Source of the DNA: a bacterium
GTDB taxonomy: Bacteria > Hydrothermota > UBA3072 > B12-G15
Assembly (NCBI GenBank): GCA_003646055.1
Contig: QNDZ01000013.1
Coordinates: 1 to 17,157 of the forward strand
Length of the DNA: 17,157 nt
Reading direction: 5' to 3'
Position numbers and translations under genes: made by a program. Within the stretch, counting starts at the first letter, position 1. Each line of letters opens with the position of its first letter. The notes under the pieces are model-generated. The model was given only the letters and a program-made list of their open reading frames with translations. It did no database searches and was not told where the DNA came from. Below are positions 1-6,088 of the stretch, one piece after another.

Positions 1-107
1 CGCTACCGCTCATAAACTCATCAGGGTAATATTCGCTATGGTTAATAATAACCTCCTTTTCTCGGAGACAGCACTATGTATGGACTCTCATATTCCTTTT
101 TAAACAT
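1..107 (-). pseudogene. Small protein gene, apparently frameshifted, runs off left edge
   Basis: On the minus strand an ATG at 107 is preceded by a good ribosome binding site (AAGGAG, six bases upstream) and a sigma70-like promoter. The frame starting MFKKEYESPYIVLSPRK stops at TAA (42-44) after 21 residues. The neighbouring frame then reads on with protein-like sequence (REKEVIINHSEYYPDEFMSG) to the window edge. Removing one base of the CC pair near position 63 would join both parts into one open frame. The expression signals are strong for so short a product, so I read this as a small protein broken by a one-base frameshift or a sequence error. The family is not recognised. The start resembles short 'KKxYxxP' peptides, some of which are peptide-modification precursors, but that is only a resemblance. 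A genuine 21-residue peptide is the alternative. Confidence 0.4.
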
Positions 108-127
108 AGTTGACTCCTTTTTTGCTG

Positions 128-155
128 ATTTTATGGGTGCATTTAACTTTGTCAA
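128..155 (-). promoter_or_regulatory. Sigma70-like promoter for the small minus-strand gene
   Basis: Reading the minus strand, TTGACA (150-155) is followed after 16 bases by TAAAAT (128-133). The ATG at 107 lies 20 bases past the -10 box, leaving room for a start of transcription and the AAGGAG ribosome binding site. The promoter is divergent from that of the PLP enzyme gene. Confidence 0.6.
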
Positions 156-191
156 GCATCATTGATATAGGGAATAAACTTTGTGTGATTG

Positions 192-219
192 TTGACGAAA
201 ATTATTCTGAATTTATAAT
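192..219 (+). promoter_or_regulatory. Sigma70-like promoter for the PLP enzyme gene
   Basis: TTGACG (192-197), a 16-base spacer and a perfect TATAAT (214-219) lie just before a GGAGG ribosome binding site (229-233) and the ATG at 238. The predicted leader is only about a dozen bases long. No operator or riboswitch can be fitted into so short a leader. Confidence 0.7.
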
Positions 220-237
220 CCTGAAAAAGGAGGAATA

Positions 238-1215
238 ATGCTGGATAGATACTTCAAACTGGGGTTTTTCCCGACACCAATTGAAAGGCTTGAAAATCTT
301 TCAAAGGTTTTCAACGGTTACAATATTTTCATAAAAAGGGATGATTTAACAGGGCTTGCAACAGGTGGAAACAAGACCAGAAAACTTGAATACCTTCTAT
401 ATGATGCACTTAACAATGGATATGATACGGTTATCACTGCTGGAGCCTACCAGTCCAATCATTGCAGACAAACAGCAGCAGCATGCAGAAAGGCACGGCT
501 TGAATGCTACCTTGTGCTTGGTGGTGAGGCAGAGCCTGAACCCGATGGGAACCTCCTTCTTGATATACTCCTTGGAGCAAATATACATTACACCACAAGA
601 AGTAGAAGGGGGGAGAAGATGGATGAGATTGCTGATGGGTTGAGAAAACAGGGTAAAAAGGTTTACATCATTCCCTATGGTGGCTCCAATGCAACTGGTA
701 TGATTGGTTATGTCAGGGCAATGGTTGAACTGAAGGAGCAGATTGATGAAATGGGCATAGAATTTCATTATATATTCATACCAACAAGTTCAGGTGGAAC
801 CCAGTCCGGTATGCTGCTTGGGGAGGAAATCACAGGATTGAAGAGCAGAATAATAGGCATAAACATTGATAAGGAAGAAACATACGGGATACCCCTTGAG
901 GATTATATTATGAAACTTATTGAGGAAGGTGCGGATAAATTGCGAATAAAAGCGCATGTGAGTAAAGAGGATGTTATTGTAGTCAGGGAATACGACAGTG
1001 CTGGTTATGGGGTTCTCACTGAAAATGAAAGAAAGGCAATTAAACTTCTTGCAGAAACAGAAGGCATACTCCTTGACCCTGTTTATACAGGGAGGGGATT
1101 CTTTGGCATGATAGACATGCTGGAGAAGGGCATGCTGGAGAAGGGGACGAACATCCTCTTCTGGCACACAGGAGGCACACCTGCCATCTTCCACTATGGA
1201 AAATCCCTCCTGTAA
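238..1215 (+). CDS. PLP-dependent D-cysteine desulfhydrase / ACC deaminase family enzyme
   Basis: A 325-residue cytoplasmic fold-type II PLP enzyme of the family that includes D-cysteine desulfhydrase (D-cysteine to pyruvate, sulfide and ammonia) and 1-aminocyclopropane-1-carboxylate deaminase. The family motif GGNKTRKLEYL gives the probable Schiff-base lysine K46. AGAYQSNHCRQTA (68-80) is the substrate-loop motif with S73 and N74. SSGGTQSG (184-191) is the phosphate-binding glycine loop. EGILLDPVYTG (275-285) carries the conserved tyrosine Y283, and HTGGTPA lies near the C-terminus. The length is normal. The start is supported by GGAGG four bases upstream and the promoter before it. A 15-base tandem duplication near the 3' end (1117-1146) gives MLEKGMLEKG. 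D-cysteine desulfhydrase (DcyD type) is the likelier activity because ACC deaminases are usually somewhat longer, but the two cannot be separated reliably from sequence. The helicase operon downstream has its own promoter, so this gene is probably a separate unit. Confidence 0.88.
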   Translation: MLDRYFKLGFFPTPIERLENLSKVFNGYNIFIKRDDLTGLATGGNKTRKLEYLLYDALNNGYDTVITAGAYQSNHCRQTAAACRKARLECYLVLGGEAEPEPDGNLLLDILLGANIHYTTRSRRGEKMDEIADGLRKQGKKVYIIPYGGSNATGMIGYVRAMVELKEQIDEMGIEFHYIFIPTSSGGTQSGMLLGEEITGLKSRIIGINIDKEETYGIPLEDYIMKLIEEGADKLRIKAHVSKEDVIVVREYDSAGYGVLTENERKAIKLLAETEGILLDPVYTGRGFFGMIDMLEKGMLEKGTNILFWHTGGTPAIFHYGKSLL

Positions 1216-1236
1216 AGATGCAAGGCAATTTTGCCC

Positions 1237-1265
1237 TTGATATGTCCTTAGAAAAAAACTAATAT
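1237..1265 (+). promoter_or_regulatory. Promoter for the kinase-helicase operon, probably leaderless
   Basis: TTGATA (1237-1242), a 17-base spacer and TAATAT (1260-1265) end just 5 bases before the ATG at 1271. Transcription from this site would begin at or next to the A of the start codon. No Shine-Dalgarno sequence precedes that ATG, which fits a leaderless message. The -35 box overlaps the tail of a small imperfect hairpin (1221-1239) after the upstream gene. Confidence 0.5.
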
Positions 1266-1270
1266 TTGGT

Positions 1271-3865
1271 ATGCTACCTAATATAACAAAGCGTTATGAA
1301 ATCCTTGAATGGCTTGGTGGTGGACGGTTTGGTGATGTTTACCTTGTAAGGGATAAACTTATAGACAGGAAGTTTGCCCTGAAGGTTGGGCGTGGTGGTG
1401 GTAACACCGAGGCATTCCTTGAAGAGGCAAGAATTATTTCCCATTTAGAACATAAAAACATAATACGGTTTTTCACAGCAGATATTATTGATGGAAGGAT
1501 TGTTATTGTTACAGAGTATATTGAAGGAAGAACCCTGAGAGAAATAATAGACAGAGATGCACCATTAGACCCTGAAACAGCACTTGATTACGGAAAGCAA
1601 CTCCTTTCGGCACTCACCTATGCCCATAAAAGGGGTGTTATCCATAGAGACCTGAAACCAGAGAATATCATGGTGCTTGATGATGGGAATATAAAGGTGG
1701 TTGATTTTGGCATTGCAAGGATTGGGGAGGGAGACCTCACAGTTTCAATTGCCGGAACACCACCATACATGGCAAGGGAGGTGTGGAAGGGGAAGGCATC
1801 AGAACTTTCAGACCAGTGGTCAGCAGGATTGATTCTCTATGAGATGCTCACTGGAAAGAATCCATTCTTTGGTGAGACACTTGAAGATGTGAGGAAGAAG
1901 ATTTTTAAGGGCAAGATACCCCACATAAACACATATGGAATATCCTTACCATCAAGGATTGGTGAAGCCATAATGAGGGCATTGTCCCCTGACCCTGATA
2001 AAAGGTATCCTGATGTGGGTGTCTTTCTCTCAGAACTCACAATAAAGGATTCAGTCTCTCCACCTGTATATATAAAGAAAAAAGAATTGCGTGGACTTCC
2101 ATATCCCCTTACAGAGGAACAAAGGGAGGCAATTGAGGCAGATGCAAATGTTCTTGTGCTGGGAGGCCCTGGGACAGGTAAGACCTACACACTTATGGCA
2201 AAGGTTGTTCATTTGCTTAAGAAGGGTGTCAGACCAGAGAATATGATTGTAACAACATTCACACTGAGAAACTGGTCTGAACTTGAGAAGAGGATAGGAA
2301 GGGAACTAGGGCACAGGGTGAGGGAGATAATCCTTGGAAACTTCCATCATGTATGTATGATTTTTCTCAAACGGGATATTGGTCTTTTAGGTTTTGGTGA
2401 GGATTTCAGGGTGATTCCTCCCAATATACAGGCAATTTATATGAAGAAGGCCTGTGAGGGGACAGGGGTTGATTACAGGTATGCCACAAACAGGATTTCT
2501 TCTTACAAGGCAAAGGGGATTGACGTGAGAATGGCTGAAACAATTGGGGTTTCTGAAAAGGTTTTGAGGGTATGGAAAAAGTATCAGGAAATATTGAAAA
2601 ATGAAAATTCACTGGATTATGACGATGTTATACTCTATACCATGAAACTCTTTCAGGATGAGGCAGTTACCAGGGAATACAGAAATAGGTTCAGCCATAT
2701 ACTTATTGATGAGTTCCAGGACCTATCCCCTGCCCAGATTTCCATATTGAGGCAGATGTGCGGGGATAATAACAGGATCTTTGCCACTGGCGACGACGAC
2801 CAGATGATCTATGGATGGAGGGGAGCAAACCTCAACAACATCAGAAAATTTGGGGACGGCTTTCCATCTGCAAAGGTTTTCAGGCTCACGAGGTCCTTCA
2901 GGCTTCCGTCCTCAATACAGAGGGCAGCATCCAATCTTATAAGGTTCAATCTTGAGAGGGAAGAAAAGGTTGTTATTCCAAGGGATTTCAATGATAAATC
3001 TTCTATAATCATAAAGCAGTTTTCAAAACAATCTGGTGAGGCATCCTTTGTTGCATCCGAGATAAAAAAACTTGTGAAGGCTGGATATAACTATTCTGAT
3101 ATAGCAGTGATTTACAGGGTTAACTATCTTTCAAGGGGGCTATCGGAGGCGTTCAAAAAGAGTGGGATACCCCATTCCTTTGTTGGTGGTGGTTTTTACG
3201 AGAGAAAAGAGATAACAGGGCTTATAAGTGTTCTTGAATACATTGCCTATGGTGGAAAGACCAGACTTTTCAAAGCCCTGTTGTATCCAGAAGGGGGGAA
3301 GGCTTCCAGAAAAAAGACGGACATTGAACAGATACTGAAAAAAAAGGAAATGAAGAAAAAATACCAGATACTTGAAAATATAAGAGGTGCTTCTCCAGGG
3401 ATAACAACAACTATCCGTTCTGTGATTGATTTCTTTAATATTGTCAGGTATTACACAGACAGAGAGGGTGGGCTTGAGAGCCTTGAAAACATAAATGAAT
3501 TCCTGAAGGCAGGTGAGGAGTTTGAGGAGAGGTTTCCAGAAAAGTCACTGAAGAAGTTTCTTGAATACATACAGGAGGTTTCAAGGGCAGGGGTTTCAGG
3601 TCAGGAAGGAGTGAACCTGATGACTGTCCACTCGGCAAAGGGTCTTGAATTTCCAGTTGTTTTCATTTATGCTTTAAGGGATGGTGTTTTTCCACTCCTC
3701 AGGAGTTTGAGCACCAGGGAGGAACTTGAAGAGGAGAGGAGGCTTATGTATGTTGCAATGACAAGGGCCACTGAGAGACTTTATCTTACCTGTTCTGTTT
3801 CAAAGAACAGATTGAGTGGTTCTGATAAACCTTCAAGATTTCTTTCAGAAATCTTTGGACAATAG
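1271..3865 (+). CDS. Ser/Thr protein kinase fused to UvrD/PcrA-type SF1 helicase
   Basis: An 864-residue cytoplasmic two-enzyme fusion. Residues 8-258 are a Hanks-type Ser/Thr kinase: glycine loop GGGRFGDV (16-23), ATP lysine K38, alpha-C glutamate E51 or E52, HRDLKPEN with catalytic D127 and N132, and DFG (145-147). The usual APE is ARE (168-170). Residues 275-864 form a superfamily I helicase: a Q-motif-like LTEEQREAI, Walker A GGPGTGKT (298-305, K304), Walker B LIDEFQDLSPAQ (478-489), motif III TGDDDQMIYGWRGA (507-519), motif IV LTRSFRLP, motif V MTVHSAKGLEF (784-794) and motif VI YVAMTRATERLYL (827-839). All catalytic motifs look intact in both halves. The helicase part is about 590 residues, shorter than typical UvrD (about 720). 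The fusion is one uninterrupted frame with no join artefact visible. It has no upstream ribosome binding site and is probably leaderless. It heads a five-gene coupled operon. The kinase may control the helicase or phosphorylate operon partners; that is inference. Confidence 0.93.
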   Translation: MLPNITKRYEILEWLGGGRFGDVYLVRDKLIDRKFALKVGRGGGNTEAFLEEARIISHLEHKNIIRFFTADIIDGRIVIVTEYIEGRTLREIIDRDAPLDPETALDYGKQLLSALTYAHKRGVIHRDLKPENIMVLDDGNIKVVDFGIARIGEGDLTVSIAGTPPYMAREVWKGKASELSDQWSAGLILYEMLTGKNPFFGETLEDVRKKIFKGKIPHINTYGISLPSRIGEAIMRALSPDPDKRYPDVGVFLSELTIKDSVSPPVYIKKKELRGLPYPLTEEQREAIEADANVLVLGGPGTGKTYTLMAKVVHLLKKGVRPENMIVTTFTLRNWSELEKRIGRELGHRVREIILGNFHHVCMIFLKRDIGLLGFGEDFRVIPPNIQAIYMKKACEGTGVDYRYATNRISSYKAKGIDVRMAETIGVSEKVLRVWKKYQEILKNENSLDYDDVILYTMKLFQDEAVTREYRNRFSHILIDEFQDLSPAQISILRQMCGDNNRIFATGDDDQMIYGWRGANLNNIRKFGDGFPSAKVFRLTRSFRLPSSIQRAASNLIRFNLEREEKVVIPRDFNDKSSIIIKQFSKQSGEASFVASEIKKLVKAGYNYSDIAVIYRVNYLSRGLSEAFKKSGIPHSFVGGGFYERKEITGLISVLEYIAYGGKTRLFKALLYPEGGKASRKKTDIEQILKKKEMKKKYQILENIRGASPGITTTIRSVIDFFNIVRYYTDREGGLESLENINEFLKAGEEFEERFPEKSLKKFLEYIQEVSRAGVSGQEGVNLMTVHSAKGLEFPVVFIYALRDGVFPLLRSLSTREELEEERRLMYVAMTRATERLYLTCSVSKNRLSGSDKPSRFLSEIFGQ

Positions 3866-3873
3866 GAGGAGGT

Positions 3874-4752
3874 ATGATTGAGAAGTTTATTGCATCACTG
3901 GACAAAGGTGAGGCATTCTTTGAAGGGAATGTATTGTTTGTACCCATCAAGGGAGAGGACAGGGGAAACGGTGTTTCTGTTCTTGATGAATCAATAGCAG
4001 AGGGAACCCTTGAAGTGAAGGACCCGGGTGTAATTGAGACGGCTGTGATTGATTATCGCGGGAATAATCCACTCTTTGTTATGGATGGCGAGGAGATTGT
4101 TGGGGCAAGGCAGAACAGGATTTTTGCCACATCTTTTTTAACCGAAAGGGTGGAAGACTTTCGTGTCCCTGTTGTGTGCGTGGAGGAAGGGAGGTGGGAA
4201 GATGGAACCTATTTTGCAACAGGCACGGTCTGTGCCAATCCCCAGATAAGGTCTGTGATTGCAACAACAACATTCAAAAGCCTTAAAAAGAGGAAAGGAT
4301 TCAGGCCCGACCAGAAACTCGTGTGGAAGGAGGTGAGAAAGACCCTTGACAGGTTGAATGTGCAGTCAAAAACACTATCCCTTCATGATGTTTACAACAG
4401 GGGTATGTCCCTGTTTACAACAGATTATACCCCTGATGAAGATACCATAGGAATAATGGGTTTTGATGGGGAGGGATTCACGGGTATGGATGTTTTTTCA
4501 TCCCATGCAATCTTCAAAAAACTCTCAAAAAAGATTATCCAGAGTTATCTTATGGGTTCATGGGGTATAAGGGGCAAGTTTCCCACAGCACCAGAGCCAT
4601 TGAAAGAGATTGAAGGGCTTGAAGACTGGAAGGAGTTTCCATCCATCGGGCTTGGAAGGGAATACAGGACAGAGAATAGAGATAAGGTGGCAAAGGCACT
4701 TGTTGATAATGATAAGGTGGTTCATCTTTCAATATTCAGGAGAACAGTATGA
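3874..4752 (+). CDS. ARPP-1 / DUF6569-like protein
   Basis: A 292-residue soluble protein with no signal peptide or membrane segment. The central block PLFVMDGEEIVGARQNR (66-82), then a VPVVCVEEGRW stretch (98-108), matches what I remember of the ARPP-1/DUF6569 family. That family is named for genomic association with ADP-ribosylglycohydrolase and rhodanese-phosphatase proteins, and its biochemical function is not established. C102, E104, E105 and W108 look like the conserved core. A strong ribosome binding site (GGAGGAGG) fills the 8-base gap after the helicase stop, and the 3' end overlaps the next start (ATGA). Its position between a kinase and a nuclease suggests a partner or regulator, possibly in nucleotide or phosphate signalling. 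The family call is from pattern recognition and the role is unknown. Confidence 0.75.
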   Translation: MIEKFIASLDKGEAFFEGNVLFVPIKGEDRGNGVSVLDESIAEGTLEVKDPGVIETAVIDYRGNNPLFVMDGEEIVGARQNRIFATSFLTERVEDFRVPVVCVEEGRWEDGTYFATGTVCANPQIRSVIATTTFKSLKKRKGFRPDQKLVWKEVRKTLDRLNVQSKTLSLHDVYNRGMSLFTTDYTPDEDTIGIMGFDGEGFTGMDVFSSHAIFKKLSKKIIQSYLMGSWGIRGKFPTAPEPLKEIEGLEDWKEFPSIGLGREYRTENRDKVAKALVDNDKVVHLSIFRRTV

Positions 4753-5543
4753 TAGTGATACTTTTATCCTTAATTCAGGTGTTTTTCTCGCCCAATGGTG
4801 GGTGTAAGGATGCAGTATTAAAGGAGATAAATTCTGCAAAAAGGAGTGTTCAGGTTGCTGTTTATCTTTTGACAGACAGGGAGATATCAAATGCCCTTCT
4901 GAATGCAAAGGAAAGGGGGGTTGATGTAAAGGTTGTTCTGGACGGAGAGCAGGCAGATGAAATTTCCTATTCAAAGCACATCTATTTGAAAAAACATGGG
5001 GTTGATGTCAGGCTTGTTTATCCAGGAAAGAGTGGAAAGGGGATTATGCATCACAAGTTTGCAGTGATTGATAAAAAAACACTTCTAACTGGTTCATTCA
5101 ACTGGACACCAACGGCGGATAGATACAACCACGAGAATCTTTTAGTTATTAAAAAAAATAAAAAACTTTTGAAGAAGTTTCTTGCTGAATTCAAAAGATT
5201 GTACAAAAAGGGGGTACCTGTGGAGATTGAAACAAAGGTTGTGAATGGCAATAACACGCGAGAGGTAAAGGACTATGTTGGAAGAACTGTTTATGTGAAG
5301 GGTAAGGTTTATAACTGGCACATATCCAGAAAGGGCAATCTCTTTATTGATTTTGGGAAGACAAGAAAGTCCTTCACCTTTGTTATGTGGAGTGAGGGTG
5401 TAAAGGAGTTAAAAAAGAGAGGTTTTCCCTTTGAGAAACTTGACAATGGGTATGTCAAGGTTTATGGAAAAATCATTGACCATCCAAAATACGGGCTAGA
5501 AATCTTAACCGATGACCCTGATGCTATTGAGATTGTAAAATGA
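4749..5543 (+). CDS. Phospholipase D-like nuclease with C-terminal OB-fold domain, probably exported
   Basis: A 264-residue protein. Residues 1-19 form a hydrophobic start that looks like a short signal sequence without the usual positive N-region. Residues 20-155 are a single PLD-type domain with a complete HKD motif, HHKFAVID (H101, K103, D108), followed by TGSFNWT (114-120) and an asparagine/glutamate strand (NHENLLVI). Proteins with one HKD usually dimerise to form the active site, as in Nuc-type nucleases and the mitochondrial MitoPLD family. Residues 170-264 read as an OB-fold (YVGRTVYVKGKVYNWHISRKG onward), similar in style to nucleic-acid-binding domains attached to secreted nucleases such as YhcR. 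A DNA or RNA nuclease is therefore likelier than a lipase. The ATG overlaps the upstream stop by 4 bases and has AGGAG six bases before it. Confidence 0.8.
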   Translation: MIVILLSLIQVFFSPNGGCKDAVLKEINSAKRSVQVAVYLLTDREISNALLNAKERGVDVKVVLDGEQADEISYSKHIYLKKHGVDVRLVYPGKSGKGIMHHKFAVIDKKTLLTGSFNWTPTADRYNHENLLVIKKNKKLLKKFLAEFKRLYKKGVPVEIETKVVNGNNTREVKDYVGRTVYVKGKVYNWHISRKGNLFIDFGKTRKSFTFVMWSEGVKELKKRGFPFEKLDNGYVKVYGKIIDHPKYGLEILTDDPDAIEIVK

Positions 5544-6088
5544 TACAACTAATAAATGCTTACAAAAAGAAAGAGAAGATTGCCCAGTTAAAATCCTTCC
5601 TTGAAAGGGTTGCTCCAGTGAGAGTAACCCCATTCAGGATTGTTGAGGCCGTTTCGTGTGCTGTGATTTCAGGTTCAGAGAGGATTATAACAGAGGAAGG
5701 CATACTTCCATCAGCAGAGGATTTTCTTTTAAAGGTGAAGGTTCCTGTTATAGGGATATGCTATGGCATGCAGCTTATATCCTGTGTTTTTGGTGCACAG
5801 ATTGAAAGTGGAGACAATATAAAGGGTTTGAGGAAGGTCAAAATTATCAGGGAGAATCTGTTGACCACTGGACTTCCCCAGGAGGTGATGCTCCCTGAAA
5901 GCCACAGGGAGAGGATTATTTCAGTATCAGATAAACTTGAGATTTTTGCAGTTTCAAAAGCAGGTATTGAACTTGTTAAGGTCAAAGGCAGGGATATTTA
6001 TGGAACCCAGTTCCACTTTGAACGGTCAAAAAAATACGGATACATAGTTTTGAAAAACTTTCTCAGAATATCAGGAGAGGATGTATAA
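5540..6088 (+). CDS. Class I glutamine amidotransferase domain protein
   Basis: A 182-residue cytoplasmic protein with the class I (triad) glutamine amidotransferase fold. The nucleophile elbow is GICYGMQL (C74), and the histidine/glutamate part is GTQFHFE (H159, E161), where most relatives have FHPE. ESHRERI (120-126) corresponds to the conserved SH segment of the GMP synthase type. It is a stand-alone domain of about the size of archaeal GMP synthase glutaminase subunits or anthranilate synthase component II. No partner synthetase is nearby, so the ammonia acceptor is unknown; a gamma-glutamyl hydrolase role is possible. The start overlaps the upstream stop by 4 bases (ATGA) with little ribosome binding site of its own, suggesting translational coupling. 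Its 3' end overlaps the transpeptidase gene by 8 bases. Confidence 0.8.
   Translation: MIQLINAYKKKEKIAQLKSFLERVAPVRVTPFRIVEAVSCAVISGSERIITEEGILPSAEDFLLKVKVPVIGICYGMQLISCVFGAQIESGDNIKGLRKVKIIRENLLTTGLPQEVMLPESHRERIISVSDKLEIFAVSKAGIELVKVKGRDIYGTQFHFERSKKYGYIVLKNFLRISGEDV

Noticed and set aside
397..1228. Overlapping ORFs on the minus strand inside the PLP enzyme gene
   Set aside because: They lack ribosome binding sites and family motifs and lie entirely within a well-supported gene, so they are shadow frames.
1221..1239. Small imperfect hairpin (CAAGGCAA / TTGCCCTTG) after the PLP enzyme gene
   Set aside because: The stem has a bulge, the loop is tiny and no T-run follows, so a terminator is not convincing. 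It also overlaps the -35 box proposed for the next operon.
1271..2060. Kinase domain as a separate gene from the helicase
   Set aside because: The frame is continuous through the linker with no stop, no internal ribosome binding site and Walker A following at a normal distance, so a genuine fusion is the simplest reading.
4749..4810. Lipoprotein signal (lipobox) at the start of the PLD-like protein
   Set aside because: The cysteine at residue 19 follows NGG rather than a hydrophobic residue, then a small residue, then G/A, so it does not fit a lipobox.
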